Part shown: piece after piece, positions 20,560-35,700 of the stretch
Layout: every line of letters begins with the position of its first letter
Position numbering within the stretch: the first letter of the stretch is position 1
DNA from: Ostrinia nubilalis
Taxonomy: Eukaryota; Arthropoda; Insecta; Lepidoptera; Crambidae
Reading direction: 5' to 3'
Length of the DNA stretch: 64,000 nucleotides
Assembly: GCF_963855985.1 (NCBI RefSeq)
Contig: NC_087092.1
Coordinates: 7,192,001-7,256,000, forward strand
The notes under the pieces: model-generated
The model's input: the letters and a program-made list of their open reading frames with translations, nothing else
Told to the model about the DNA's origin: nothing
The model's database searches: none
Program-made: the position numbers and the translations under genes

Positions 20560-20807
20560 CGTGAAATATATCCGAGCGTTTTTATTGCGGCCGCGTTCTC
20601 GCACTGGTATGCGCGCGTTTCTGCGCCGAAGAAATTCTGTCGAAGAGTGGTTTGCCTCTCGGCGACCTTGTCGCGCGCAGCCTCCGAGCGTACGCTGCGC
20701 CCGCGCTGCCTTCGTGAAAGTAGGTGACGCCCGCCGCGGCGCTAGGGCTGTCGACCGCTGTAGTAACATGGAATTGCGTTCCCGCAGGCTTGGGCGGTGT
20801 GACGTCA
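20560..20807. promoter_or_regulatory. GC-rich island ending in a CRE-like palindrome
   Basis: About 240 bp rich in CpG and NotI-like GCGGCCGC sequence, with the full cAMP-response-element palindrome TGACGTCA at 20800-20807. It lies in the presumed first intron of the cv-2-like gene. Open frames on both strands reflect base composition. A promoter or enhancer is a reasonable guess, not shown. Confidence 0.35.
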
Positions 20808-21959
20808 CTACTACGAAATTTGCTACGAATTCGGTCAGTATGTTTTGAAGTTTTCAGTTGCGATACTGAAGAACATGATTGATAAAATGTGGTTTGTGGC
20901 GTCAAAGCGGGCTTACTTCGATTTTGTTTGTCCCTACAGACATAATCTAGTACTTTTTGGGTTGTAATGCGAAGGCAGATCTTAAGACAACGGAGGCTCT
21001 ACCTGGTGGTCGGAGAAAAGTAGTAATATACTGATTCTTATTATTCTACTTTGCTTACATTTGATTATACCCAAATAAAAGTAATTTCACTGATGTGAAA
21101 ACCCTACAAACCACCCGTCTTCACTCGCAACTTGCGACTTGCGGGCCCTACGCCCGATTTTAAAAGCTGCTTTCTAAATGTACTCGTGTGCACATGACAT
21201 TATGTGTGTTGAAACTCTTATGAGACGATCGATAGGCGCAACACGTATCGCAATTAAAATACTTATCTGTGATTGTGATTCCGTTACATATTCAGGGCTG
21301 ATGGAAAACGTTATATTTTATTACGCGTCATATTTTATAGTTTGGTCGTCACAATAGCATAACTTAATTTTCTAGTTTAATACCACGAGTATTGGACGAA
21401 CTTTGGAAATATTTTATAATTTGTATCTCACTGTGGACACGTCTCTTATGGTTTTATTAGCTAACAGTAGAGTTTATCAAACAAGTTCAACATCACGTGT
21501 TTGAGTCGCTCTAAAAATATACGGCTTTAAATGTAAAGTAAATCACATTAATTTTATGTCTAAATGTCAAATACCTATTTACATCTAATTCCCCAAAAAT
21601 GTGGACACTAATGAACTCTTTTCCTTATCGGTTAAGGGGCACACAATGCGACAAGTGTCGAGAAAAATAACTAATTAAAGTCCGACTGTTAGTTAAGTTC
21701 ATGAATTATCCATGTAATTAACCATAAAATAGGTACTGATAGACGCAGAAAAAGGGCGTGTTACAACAAATACACAACAGATTTTAAATTAACACGTACG
21801 ATTAATTTTTGTGTCCTTAATTGGAAATAAACACTCAAACACAATTTTTTACTGATTCGGGTAAACTTTAGGGAAGTGGACTAAACACAAAACACGGAAA
21901 ATTCATGAAACTCCTGTAATTTTCTTTAAATTAATTTCAGGACTTCAATTGACAGTTAA

Positions 21960-22080
21960 CTTTTCCCCAGCAGTAATTTAGCCTTCACTAGTTGAGTTTT
22001 ATTTACGCGATCAAGCTGTAGATCTTGGCTGTTGCCACACAGAGGTTGCGGTGATGGGAATAAGATATAGCAATAGTCCC
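21960..22080 (+). repeat. Degraded interspersed repeat, shared with 26.96 kb
   Basis: CAAGCTGTAGATC followed by a GCAGTGGGAATGAGA-like segment occurs here and at 26990-27045 in the same order with moderate divergence. This suggests an old repeat family. Confidence 0.4.
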
Positions 22081-25000
22081 GTTGTATAAGCTCTGGAATT
22101 CAATTGTGAAATTCCTTAGCCAACAGAATTTCTGAGTAACAGAACCGTGTTATTTTTTCCATGTAAGACGAATAATTTTCCTATAGCAAATTCATACTCA
22201 GCGCAATTGTTCTTCGAGGAAATTTTTATTTGTTTGTTGGTACATCAATAAGAATTTAAAACAATTAACTGCAACAATGTAGCGATCCAATCTGTAATTT
22301 ATATTCAATGACTACTTACTAAGTTAATAACATATTTTTTCATCCCAGTAGCTGCATAACGACAGCATAAAGAATGTTATCTCTGGCTTATGCAATTTCT
22401 CCGAAGTCCATTGTTAATGTTGGTAATAAATGAAACTAAAGACATTCCGTTGAATGCTTACTCCGGGTTTCCAGGATTGCTCACTGCGCGTCTCATTTGG
22501 TTTTTGTTCGATTCATATCGGTTTTGAAGCCAGTCGAATTTTTTCTTCTCGAGAGACTAGTACTCTAGAGTGGTCAGCTAAAGGACTCTACATGCTGGAA
22601 AATTCGCAGGTATTTGGAAAATTAATTAAATAATTTATCCTGATAAATGCACTATATTTGTTCAAAATATTTTCAACTGCATAGTTTGCACAGCAATTAA
22701 TAAGATAAGTTAAAAAAAGTTACAATGGTGTAGGATCAACTCCCAAATTTCCGAAAGCTAAAGTTGTTCCTTCCTTCGATATAGGTAAATGCGAATTTGA
22801 GCTTTTTGTGTCTTGATTAAGAATAATAATACTTAAAAATAATAATACCTACTTAAATTAAATACCTACGTTTAATAGGTACTTAAGTGGTTTAAAGGAA
22901 GTCATCGAATTGTGAAGCAATGATAAACCTACATGACTCCGCTAAATGTTTTGTTCTCATATCATTTTTTTATTGCTTCTATTGTCCAATTGGTATTTGT
23001 CGATTAATAATGAGCCCATTGACGTGTCTGGCAAAAAACGAAACAATACTGGTAGCAAATGAGGCGGCTACCAGCTCTTATCCACAGTTCTGGTGCCACT
23101 CCTTCCCTTTGTTTACTTGTACTGAGTAGGCTTCTCGGATATGACTCTATGCTATAAAAATTGGGTAGCTTTTTTGTCTCTACTCATTGTATTTATAGAG
23201 TGGACAATTATTTTACTTATCAAAATGCCGGTCAAGTCTGATTTGGCCTTGCACATTGAGGGATCCGCATGTACTTTATCTACTACATTGATTTCACTAC
23301 GGTATACATAAGTAACTTTTTCTTCTTTTTGTGATAAGTATAGCTTTTTGTAAAATTTCATGATTCTTAATTTTAATTTCAGGGTTGAATTCTTTTTGAC
23401 ATAGATAAAAGCACATTCAAAGACATTGACGTGATCCTTTAACGGTTTTCTTATTGTTTTGAGGTAGTTACAGAGCCGGAAAAACGTTTGATTTATTTTA
23501 TGGATAAAATACATTTTGTTTTGCGGGAAACGTCACCTTCGTTTAATTATTGTTGCATGTCTCCAAATCGAAAACTCGTTTCACACAGCGTCTTAAGATT
23601 ATGCATTAAGTATGAGCGATAAAAAGACGAAAAAAATTTTCATAAATTCTTTCGGCGTAATAATATTATAATAACGGCTCAAATGACATCAATCAGTGGC
23701 GAAGGACGGATCTCTAGTGTACGATACTAATTTATACCGGTTCATTTTAATTATAATCACTAATAAATTAATTTATTACCTTCCACGAGACTATAATGCT
23801 GTGAGCGTTCCAACATGACAGCAAAAAGAATATGTTAAGCGTTTCAATTACGTTTATGTATTTTTTGTGGTGAGTGTGCCTGAACGCATTACCGAGGAGG
23901 ATCTGAAAGCGGAACTAGCGCTGGTAAACAGTAGGTAATTGTGAATATAGACAGCTCGCAAGTACCGCTCTGTCCTGTAAACGCAGATAATATGAACCAC
24001 TTTTTGCTCCACGCCACGCTGTTATATGTCCGAGTAGAAGGTCAACGCACTCGCGGTATGCTGTAAAAAATGCGCTAAGGACGTTAGTTCGGTATTCTAT
24101 TAGAACCGATCGTAGGTAATTATCTGTCGATACCCACTCGCTCCGTTTGTCCTTTTTGCAAGAGTATAAAGTTTAAATTGTAGTATTAAAATAGGGTAGA
24201 GTTTGTTCTGCTGACCGTACCGGAATTTTCGGGGTCGTCAATTCGCTGATTAGTTCTTTAAATAATTATTTGTGCCGTGATCCGAGAAACGTGCTTGTTA
24301 AAAATTATCCTTATTGATTACAGGATTTTGTTGTTGACGTTTCCTTGTTACGAGTTCCACTACAGTGGAGACCCGCTGATAATGTTACCAGAATTTGTTT
24401 ATCGTCTGTACGAATAAATTAATTTTAAAATGTATCTACTTTTGTAACGTGGTTTAAAATTAGTATTGCGAATGTGTGAGTTGATTTAATTAGTATTTCA
24501 ACCTTTGAACTTGATAAATTCTATGGCAATAAAGCTTTATTTACATTTACAATTGACGACTTGAATTCAATTTATAGCTGGAGAAAAACAATAACACATA
24601 TTTTATTGCATGCCTTTTAGATAGTGAAGATTTATTTTATGAAGCAGATGATTTATTTTTCATTATTCCAGAGATAACATGGCTCCCACTGTAAAGTATA
24701 GACCTGTGTATCATTAAATATTTCATGGTGATCTGCAACACTCATTATTTGCTAATGTATTATGTGATAGTGACTATATTACACAGCCGTAAACGCCATG
24801 TCGGTAGGTACCGTTGCACTGAGGATATTCGCAATATCTGGGCCAAGTGTAGGGTAAATAGGTTTTCGGAAGATTTAGGACTACAAACAGGATGTAACGA
24901 AATGTTATCGCACTAATACTGATCTGCTAAACGAGATAAACTATTATTTTGACAATAACGCATACCAAGGTATTTACTAACACTTTAAAGATTTTATCGT

Positions 25001-26571
25001 AAATGATGAATAATGTAGTTATTCCGTTTTACATACATCAATGCTTATTCTAATCTTTCAAAATTCAAGTCAAGTGAATTGTTTTTGTCAAATATTTTCG
25101 AATTAAAAGTTCCCTAATGTAAGTAGCCAATTAGCTGTTACGTTTCGGTATTTATTTATTAACCTATAGAAAAATTTTACTTATCGGAGCAGAAGGATCT
25201 CTCCATAAAACTTTAAATACCCACTTTCAAGCAGCTTTCAGTCTTATTCAACCAAGTTCAAAATGTCCGAAAACTTCAGTGTGGTGTACTACCTCTAGCC
25301 AAACGTGATACCCACATGCGGTCATCCAAGGGTCAGCGAGAGCTCCCGAGCCCGTACTCGTAAACCTCGCTTGCATCTGCATCCTGCTTTATCAATCACC
25401 AGCACTTGTTTTGTATCGTTACTGCTAAAACAAATGAAACGTCTTTTTTGCGTGTGGTGGACGCGTGGCCTGTAAAACTTATAAGAGATGTCAGTTTGAG
25501 TAATTAGAATCTTTATTATTGTGCAAAATAAGGAATCTAATGGCTCAAACTTATATAGCACACATCGTAAGAGTTCGATTTGCATCAAACATATACCTAT
25601 TTGGGCTCCTGGTGTCACCGTAGTGCTCTGACAGAAGCTTTTTGAAGTAGAGAATATTTTTTAAACTGAAAATTAATTTGAGTTAAGCTTACTATCTTTT
25701 AATTGGGAACTTCCCAGGTAATAATAATTACTGTAAACTCTACAATCATCAATCAATTAAACCCGGATATACAAGGTCGAACCAAAACTCTCTCTACCAG
25801 TTCACCATAGAGGAAGTCTCGTGAGTGAAGTCGTAAAATTCGCGTACACATCCGGATTGATAACCCCTAATCACTCGTATCACAGAAAACAAATGCAATA
25901 AATACCGATTAAGTATTCGGCGATCGTTGACTTCGTTACGTCTCATGACGTCAAATCGACGAGTTTTTTGTTACTATCGAAGTAATTAACGCGTCGGTAC
26001 CAATTTGAGCGTTATCGACGGCCTTTAAGGGATACGTCTGACGGGTTTCTTTTCCGGCGGGCTCGCACGTGACTAATGTTAGATACATAAACTAAGTAGT
26101 AGTAAGTAGTAAGTGTGTAAGATGTTTGCATGAAATAGATAGAGCTTTTTACAACTTTCAGTAAGGTACCTGAAAAACTGAACAAATTCTTACTATAGCG
26201 CCGGGTTTAGATGTAGAGCAGCTTAGAAGTTATAACATGAGACCAAGGATATCAGCTTAAATGCTAACTCTCCATGATTGTCGAAATCATCATCATCAAT
26301 TTACTATACTGAGTTTCATCTTATTGTTTTCTTTCCTAATGAGGAGTATCGTTTTGCGCTCACTAGTTTGCGCCAATCATGACTGAATCTTACTGTGCCT
26401 CCTACCACGTTAGCAGTCACCAGTTGGCGCCATTGTCTTAGCCACTAGCGAATGACAAGACCATGATCTACAGTGGCGCTAACTGGCAAGGGCAAATACG
26501 ATAGCACTCAATGCTGCTGGCTATTTTAGGTATGCTATCGTAGTATTTAACTGTAACTTCTCTTGTTCCAG

Positions 26572-26749
26572 GTGTTGCGCACGAGTGGCGTGGCGCGAGG
26601 GTGTGATGCGAGGGTGGCGGAGCGGCAGGCGCCGGCGCCGCGAGTAGCGACCATGCGGGGGCCGCCACGCACCGCACGCGCCGCCGCCTGCCTACTTGCG
26701 CTAGCCGCTGTACTCACCAACGCTGTCGTCGCTGCCTCTGACGTCATTA
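26572..26749 (+). CDS. cv-2: cv-2-like exon: 5' leader end, start codon and signal peptide
   Basis: The exon runs from the acceptor TTGTTCCAG to the donor GTGAGT at 26750; coding begins at ATG 26653. It encodes residues 1-32 plus one base. The peptide has a basic start (MRGPPRTAR) and a hydrophobic core (CLLALAAVLTNAVVAA), a classic secretion signal with likely cleavage around residue 28. The leader frame is open upstream but contains no other ATG in this exon, so this start is preferred. Confidence 0.85.
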
Positions 26750-29700
26750 GTGAGTACACGTCACCGTCTGCTAGATACGGTTCAGCAAGGATAAGATGCG
26801 TGCTATGATATTATAATCTTATCAAGGAATATTATAGTCCTGTAAAATCAATATTAGCACAATAAGATTTTTGTAGCACGCACCCTAGCCTGTCCTATGT
26901 AAAAAATACTGATAATCAGTATAGATTAAGAGGCTCCTCTGGGATAAACTACACCTTCACTGGTTGGGATTTTAGTGACAGTCAAGCTGTAGATCATGTC
27001 CTAATAGCATTTGCAGCAGTGGGAATGAGAGGTGTACAGTCTCTCCTCAAATACATGCCACACAAATCGGGTACATGTCGCGCTGACAATCCTTTTATTT
27101 TTTTTCTACCTTGTATTACGTATATCATGATATGTTGTGGAATGTGCCTTATGCTGCGTATGCAAAATCAAACATGGTGACCACAAATGTTAAAGCGACT
27201 AACTATGATGAAGTTTATCAAGTGATATCGCGATGACTGTCAATAAACTAGCGCCGTATTTTTGGGTCAGTGATGATTAAGCTCTTTTTTGTTATCAAGA
27301 CTTAAAATAGTTATTTAGGGCATCTAAGGAAAATGCGTACGAAACTGTAGATTTGAAAGACGGCGCGGGAACTAACATAATAAATTAAACATAACTAGGT
27401 ATACCCACGGTAAAAGATACTCGAGCTTTTATAAAAGCTATCATTTTTGCTAAGTAATTTAGCCAAATACCTATGTCATAACCTTGACAATAGACAGATG
27501 ACAATAGGTTTATGACAATTGCAAATAGGTATGACATCGTAACAATATCATCAAGAACGTTAAGTGTGAACTAATGAAACTTGCATATAAAGCAATTTAA
27601 AATGCATTAATTAATCTCGTCTACATCTTGTTTCAATATAAACAACGAAACAAAGTCGCTCATCCATAATCGTTTAGATACTCACCGTTTTATAAAGATA
27701 TGACAGGACGATCAGCTCTTTTAATATAGGTACATAGAATTGTTGTAACATCTTTTACGAGACTCTTAAAACCTATTTTAATACTTATGTGTAGTTACGC
27801 ATTCTCAGACAGTGATTTTTCTTAGGTATGTTCACTTTTAAAAATGTCTCTCCTTGCATCGACCTATTTGGTTTCAATCTGCTGAAAAATCGAGAATCTG
27901 CTGGAAATATTAAGTAAGCATTAAATAGGTACTTAAAACTAACTACATTGGAGTAAAATCAATCAACCCGTGATTTTATATTTATAATTTTGTACCGCCT
28001 ACGTTATTCTCAGTTTGGTAAGGTTGACTGGAGGAGAATGCCGACTGGCATAAGTCCATCTTTTGTATAGTGTTAAGGGCATGGAAGTTTAAAATAAATA
28101 AAATAAATTTCACTCATCCACGGCTGTCACAACGTGGCGTATCGCAAGTGGCGTATTGTCATAATCCTGTAAGTTTCTCGTGCAGTTTGACAATGTGCCC
28201 GACAGTTACCGGTTACACAAGTCGTGTTCAGCGACAGTCTTCTGTTGCGAAACGGACGGCCAGTTCCTACATCGCTCGCTGTAGAGACGTTCCTACGACA
28301 ACGAACGTTTCGTTGACATAAGTACTCATAACTCTGGCATAGGGTTGGCAAGTTGCAGTTGTTTTTCCGATATTAATTTTCAAATGTTTGTAAAAAAGTA
28401 TGCCAAATTATTATTTTTAACAAAAATAAAGCATAGCACCCTATTTTAATACAATTTCATAATCTATCTTTGGAAAAATATCACTTAAAATCGAATCTAA
28501 TTTATGGACAACGACACATCAAATCAAGCACAGATAAATGGGACCGGCAGGAAAAACATTAAGTACAGTACCGTCTAATGTGCTGACGATTGCTCTTAAA
28601 TAAAATTTCACTTCTAATAGACGAGTACTTACCATACATTACACAATTTTCAACCCTATCATTTCTTACATCATCATCAATGTTTAAGTGCATATGTAGC
28701 TTGTGTACCGAATAAGAAGTATGGAAATTTCTAAATCACATCTACATATAAGCCACAAGATATGTAGCGGTGAGCATGTCCAATATGTCAGTATTCTAAT
28801 GTAACGGTCCAATGCATGTTTTTGAGGTTACAACGTCAGTATCTACTGATAGAGTCAGTGCATAGTCGTAAGTAACTGTGTAGGGGAAAGTAGTACGAGT
28901 TGATCCCCTGGGGTAAGATGATCTTTCGCGATTGTGCTGAAACCACTAACGTCATTTAGTTTCTTTCACTGGTAAAACATAGCTCTGGACACATCCCCGC
29001 CTCAGTCAAATCGTAATGGTGGCGTGAGCGATACATCGAATTTGACGAGAAAAAAGAAAAATTGTGTACTTCTGATCTAAAATAGGCATGACTTTGAGTT
29101 TATGTTACTTTAATTCAAACAATGTTAAATGTAATTACTGTTGTCGTTAGGCTTTCTATTATGTTTAATTTTAATATTTTGGCCATAAAAACGTAGCCGC
29201 GTACTTGTAGATTATTTTAGCAAATATTTAACAAAAAGTGGGACTTGGGTCAAGATGATCCCTTCCTATATGTACGAGATGATCCCTGGGAATTAAAACA
29301 AAAAAGTAAATGGAGTAGGTAAAGGGAAGTGAAATAAAAGAAAGAGAACTTCATATAACTCACCTGAGTCTGAAGGAGATGATACTGAGTGGCTGTACTG
29401 AACAGAAAAGTTTTCAAGCGATACCAAGGGTGAAGGATGGATAAAATGTTATGCATGTGGAAAATGGGGCCATAAAGCATGTGCTGGGGTAGAGGGTGAT
29501 GAAGCAGGTGAATTTATTTGTGATATATTCAACACAGCTCCAGCCAAAAAGCGTTTCAATTATTTAAACGCTTTTTAGCAGGTACTAAGAAAGAATCAGT
29601 TATTTTCGTTATTTAATTCGTAAATGTTTTTCTTTTCTAACTTTTTAACGATTTGTTCGCATAATAAGGTACTCCGAAAGGAATATAACCAGAAAAGAAT

Positions 29701-32700
29701 AGATCATAGAACAGAATCATAGGGATCATCTTACCCCTACCTTGGGGATCATCTTACCCACAGGGGTGTACAAGACGATCACTTAGTAAGGTTTTGCAAA
29801 AAATGAAATATTTTAATGAAACCACAATTAATTTCTGGTTTTGAGTATAAGGAAAGTTGGATAGATAAATATACTAGTAGTAATCGTCTTTATTTTTGGT
29901 TTACCTTGAAAAATGTGTATTTTACAGCGATTCCCGCTTAAGGGGATCATCTCGTACTACTTTCCCCTACTCGTATTACAGAAAAAGCAAAAGGATACTA
30001 GCAACATTAATCAGAACTAAAGCAATTTCTCGAAATACGGATCTCGGAAGTTTTGTGGGCGCTCATAAATTCACAAATATGTATGAGAAAGAATCAGATC
30101 ATAAATATTATAATTCGTGAGGGAAATGAAGACATAAAATTATTTTGTTTGGCAACATTTTATGAGTAGATGCGTAGCCCGGAGGCTGAGATTGAGCATT
30201 AATACGGGAGCAACTTTCGAAAAATTATCCTCATCTAGCTGTCATTATCGAAATGACCGATAAATACCGACTTACAACGAGTTTATAGGCATTTCGCGCA
30301 TGCCTTTAATACATACAGCGCCGCAACCGAACTGCGTGTAAAGTGTTTAAAGTCCCGTATATTTTGTTATTTGCATAATTTCTTGTCACTTGCTGGAATA
30401 ATATCATTTAGCGTTTAATGGAATATTACTTGGAGGTACACGGATCGTGATGGACGTTAATTTTGAAAATTATGAAGATTGAGTAAGAGCTATGTACTTA
30501 GTTGAAATAGTTTGCATAAGTTATTGTTACGCTCGGAATTTTCAATAAGCTCCATCCATGCTAATATTATAAATTCCAAAGTAATTATGTTTCAATGTCT
30601 GTTAAGTTTTCATCTCGTAAATAACACTGGCAATTTTAATAAAGGTAATATAAAGAGAAGGACCATGCTACATTATGTAGCCTTAAGAAGTTTTCAGTAT
30701 AGTTTAGATTTCAAAATACTAAAGAATCGCCATTCTTACAACATCACAACGATGCGTCACCACAACACCATAGAGAACCATAACATGGAATAGTTCTTGT
30801 TTTCTGAGTTCCAACGTTCATTCGTACTCCGCATACCTACACATAAGTGGTTACGATGTTATTTTGTTTATTTACATAACAAATTATGACATTTCAATGT
30901 GTTGAACGATTGACTATACTACGCCGTCTGAGTCACAAATAATAATGTACAACTATTTATTTTATTATACTCGTATCTACGACACAAATTGCGCGTAGTT
31001 TACGATGACACAAATATTTCTAGACAGGTTCACTCAAGTGCTTTTTACAAGTCTTTGTAGTTTGTACAACACATAAACAATCGTATTCCGATAATGCAAC
31101 AAAAAATGTTTGGATGTCGTAATGAATTTAGTCTCGTCAGTCTCATATAGTAACAAGTAGCTGTGGATTTTTGACACCTCAGTGTCAAATTTCAAGGGTC
31201 AAATATTTAAAGGCGTTGACATTGATACAGAAGTAATTGGTTATCTGCAAATCTTTATCTACCGCACTCATCTAGCGCGCCACGAGGCCATACGTGACAA
31301 GCATTGGATCACACAAATCATTGTAACTAATAATAATTAGCAATCGACTCGCGGTATAGAATCTTGATTAATTTAATAGGAATATCGTGTTCCTCGAAAG
31401 CCATTTTTATTAGTCGAGATAATTTAAATCTCCAACAATATGAATTACCTATCTAATTTGTTCATTTACAATTCAGATAATATTTATAAATTCGTTTGCC
31501 TTGAAACCTCACCGGTTGCTATGAGATAGCTATTGTGAAATGTAAATACGCGGCTTATTCTGGTAATCAATATACGCACGTAAAAGTTCATGTTGAGCTT
31601 TTAATCAATTACTCAGTTGTTTTACTTTTTTTTCTGATAGATATGTGTATTCGTAAGTTGTAAGACCTTATGAAACAAATTAAAATCTTGAAGCTTAATT
31701 ATAGAATTTAACGGTGTAGCTTTTACCAAACGCTTCATTTAAATTCAAACAACAAGGTTTTTAGTTTTCCAACGTTCGGTAGATACTACTGAATCATAAA
31801 TTATGGTAAAATTCAAAAATCACTCTGTAAATTCGCAAAATAAAAAAAAAATACCGAGACCAGTCAAAACATGGACAATCCAAATATTAGTGATTCGGTA
31901 GGTAAACACGCACGGAATGTTCTCGTAAAGCATTCCGCTGATGAGCACATTAATTACCAGAATGTTTGCGCAGGAGTGCGACCGGCGATGGCGCCAGATT
32001 GTTAGGAATATTAAGAATGCGGATTCGCAGATCTAAATCAAGGTAATAATGCGATCCGCTTGCCGCTTGTCGTACGTCGATGTCATCTATGAACTCAAAT
32101 ATCTCGCAAAAGGGGAAACTCCACAATAAAATGTTGTTTTGTTGTATTCAAATGTCATCGCCTTTATTTACATTCGATACGGATCTAGATAAAAGGAAGT
32201 GTATGGTTTCAGGTTGCCAATGTATTTATGGATTCCTACAATACTTTTAGCTGGCGTAGCTTTGGTTACAGTTTAAATAATTATATTAACGCTTTGATGT
32301 ACAAAACTAAGTATTATTGTGTTAATTTCTACATCCGTGAATAATTTCAAAGGTTCTGCACAGTTAACGTATCAATATCAACATTAATGGAAAGCAAGAA
32401 GCGTGTTCCAATTCGCGAGACATAATAAACGCCTTTATGTATTCGATCAATTAATCAGTTGTAACAACAACCGCTTATCGCTGCGTCTCGCCGTGACGTA
32501 GCACATAAACGATCATTATCGGTTAGAGGCGATATCTCCAGTGCACCGGCGCGTAATATAGGGCAGAAAGTGTTCCCACGCGTATTGCATAGACCGCAGC
32601 CTCCCCCGCAATGCTTGCGTGGCCGGACTCCACCTGGCCGCAAGTGTTAGCGCAAGGTTTATGCATTCTGTGAATTTTGTCTATACCAGTCAAGCTCACT

Positions 32701-35700
32701 GGCCCGCACAGCTTTTGAAACGGAACCAATAAGAATTAGGTATCTCTTTCCCACCACTATAACACCTGTAACAGTCTGGCAGGAAGGACAAATTGAAACG
32801 ACTAATTCCACCTCTTCTTCTCACTTCTGTATCAGGATCTACAGTAATTTAGCTTCTAATGAAACAACCAGTGAGAGAGCTTTTGAAAGCGACCTGCCTG
32901 GCCTAAGTAGGTACAAATTAAGAAATTATGTTTTAATGTAACTAAGTACTTACAATATGTACGCAGCCCGAGGCAGTTTATACGCAACTAAAATTGGTCA
33001 GTGCTATGATCATAATATGACATGATGAGTACTCTTGTAGACACTTAGCAGAGACTCCTAAAGAAAAGTTCCGAGTTTAAAATAAGCTTTACAAAGGAGG
33101 AGACTTATTAAGTATAGTAAATACATAAGCACGATATCCTCGCGTATATTTCTCTCCGAATTTTCTCGACATCTTATTTGTGGATATAAATGAAATTTAT
33201 ATCATATGGCTCTTACTGTACATATAATTAAAGGTTACATTATTTTCCAGAGGGCCAGCGAGCACCGTGTTCCAACGAAGGCGAGCCCGTCCGGCTCCAA
33301 GACTCGAGACTAGAGCAAGACTTTAGCAGCTGCTTCCGCTGTATCTGTAAGGTACGATTGAGCCACGTTGTGTTAACTATAGTCCGACCAATATAAACTG
33401 GCAATTTTATGAATGTTTTTAGGTTGTCTGGAAGAGATCGCTTCATAGCGATAAGACCGCCTAATTGTACCTTATGTGTTCCTTTTCTTTCTGTTCTTTT
33501 TAAGTGGTGTGCAGTAAAGAGTGTTTATTATTATTATTATTAATGTTGTTGGATCATAAAAAAGGCATTACTTCTCTATGTGATCAAAGATGGATTTACT
33601 TAAATTAACTAGACACGAGTACATCGATGCTTGGTGTCAATGTATCTCAGCTTTATTTGATCCAAAGTTTGCCAGTTTCTATTGGCGCGGACTAGTCTGA
33701 ATATTTTATACAATGTACAAAATGATAAACATTAACATAATATACTACTGTCTAGTGTTAATATTTCTTCACTATGCATTTAATGATGCTCATAGTTCAC
33801 TGGATATGATACAGACAGCTCGATGTTAGTGTAATTTGGCTTTTTTTTAATTTTCCTTACAAAAATTCGACTTTATAAGGAAAATTGCCGGTATCGATTG
33901 GTGCAGGTTACCTTGTTTCTCCGAACCGCCCCGTACCACAAACAACAAACGGTACTTACATAAAGGTCTTGACGTCATACTAAAAAAATATGATAGTGAT
34001 ATAGCCAAAAGATGTATGCTCTTATTGCGTAAGCTTTAAAATCGTCTTGATGTTTACGTCATTGATAACGTTTTGACTTTATCAAATTTTAATATTCATT
34101 TCCGTCTGTCTCTACACGGACGTAAATAACTTTTATGCACACAAATATTGGTAAAATAAATTGCTACAGCTTTAAAGCTTTTTTAGACTTTAACTATCCA
34201 GAAATTTAATGAAAATGTTTTGTTTGTGTTATAACATGTATTCTTAAACTATCTATAGGGTGGGAACGATAAGTGATCTCACTCGATTATTTCTAAACTA
34301 CACAAGATATACCTTCGACCTGATCATCACTTACCATCAGGTGAGATACAGGCCAAGAGCTTCCTCGTTGTGGATAAAAAAATATATCGAAAAACTGGTC
34401 ACTGATCCTGAAAATACTTCACGAGCTCTATGAGACCCCTTATTGTTTCCACCCTGTACACTTGTTACTATATTTTGTTGATTGCTATGCTCATACAGCT
34501 TGCCCAAGCAACTGGTACCTCTTTATATTTTTATAGATTCAAGTGATAAACGCCTCAAGGTGTGAAGTAAATTATATGAGGCAATTTTATTCTATTTTCA
34601 TTGAACCAAGTTCTAAAAATATTTCGTCATTGCAGAATATTTTATAATACTTAACGTTCCACTTGTCAGTGACAGGTTTAGTGCTAAAAAGACATTTCAT
34701 CTTTCAGATATTTCTTTAAAAGCAAAAGTATGCATGATAGATTCGTTGTACGAGTATGATTCTATAATATATATATTAATTATAACTTAACTTGCACTTA
34801 AGGTTATTACCAAAAATGCATTCGTTATAGGCTCGGTAAATCTATTCTAAACACCTTTAATGGCCGACATAATTTTCGCAGAAGCGTCATAATTAAATTT
34901 TGCTAGAGTAAATATTGAATTTTCTGAAACGGCTACTTATATCCCTTTCCTAGACTTGTTAATTTGACTGTAAAATACCTCGTTTTGTGATATTACTGCC
35001 GACCTTAACGAGAATGGGTAATTTTAATGCATACGTACACACCATGCGTAGCTCGTGGCGATAAGTGTTAATTGTTAAACACAACTGGCTACTCATGACG
35101 TTTCCAACGGGCCATCGCGAGACAAGAAGAACCAGTTATTTCTGCTAACGATTGTAATACTCTGAGTTTCGTGCCTAGTTTTATAATATAAAGCCAATTG
35201 TTAGTAATTAATAAGCGAAATTCTTGAAAAATAGAAACTTTCAGGCCTGAAAATTGCCTGAAAACTGTTTTATTATCTGACAATGATTTTACATGATTCA
35301 AAGGACACTGATTTTTAAAAATCTATTGTCAGTTTTATGATCGATCATAATGTAGAGGCATGTAGTTGGCAATCGCGCTGTCGCGTCGCAGTGCAACGTT
35401 TCGCGATCCATGGCGTGCGCGCGCGCCGGCCGCGGCGCCCGTCGCGCAAAAACTGCCAATGCGGAACCTTCCAGCCGCACAGGAATCCGACGCAACTGTT
35501 CTTACATTCATTTATTATTTATCTCCAACATTCTTTCTAACATTTTCCTTTTATAACAACTGATATTATAAGCCACCAATCCAACGCTGCATAGCCCGAC
35601 ACGCCATCAGTGTATGCAAGTGAGTTGTACCGTATATCATGTGGTATTTCCCAGCCGATCTCACCTCGTCGGATGACTTGCGCGGAATTCGAAAGCCCAT

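Larger units (their letters stand above)
19394..26571. other. Non-coding stretch to the second exon of the cv-2-like gene
   Basis: No supported exon. A GC-rich patch at 20560-20800 and a possible degraded repeat at about 21960-22080 (shared AAGCTGTAGATCTTG core with about 26960-27050) are the only features I can point to. The end is a normal splice acceptor, TTCTCTTGTTCCAG, with its last base at 26571. Confidence 0.45.

Noticed and set aside
20506..20905. Arginine-rich frames on both strands
   Set aside because: Same composition effect; no homology-like motif and no splice pattern linking them to the neighbouring gene.
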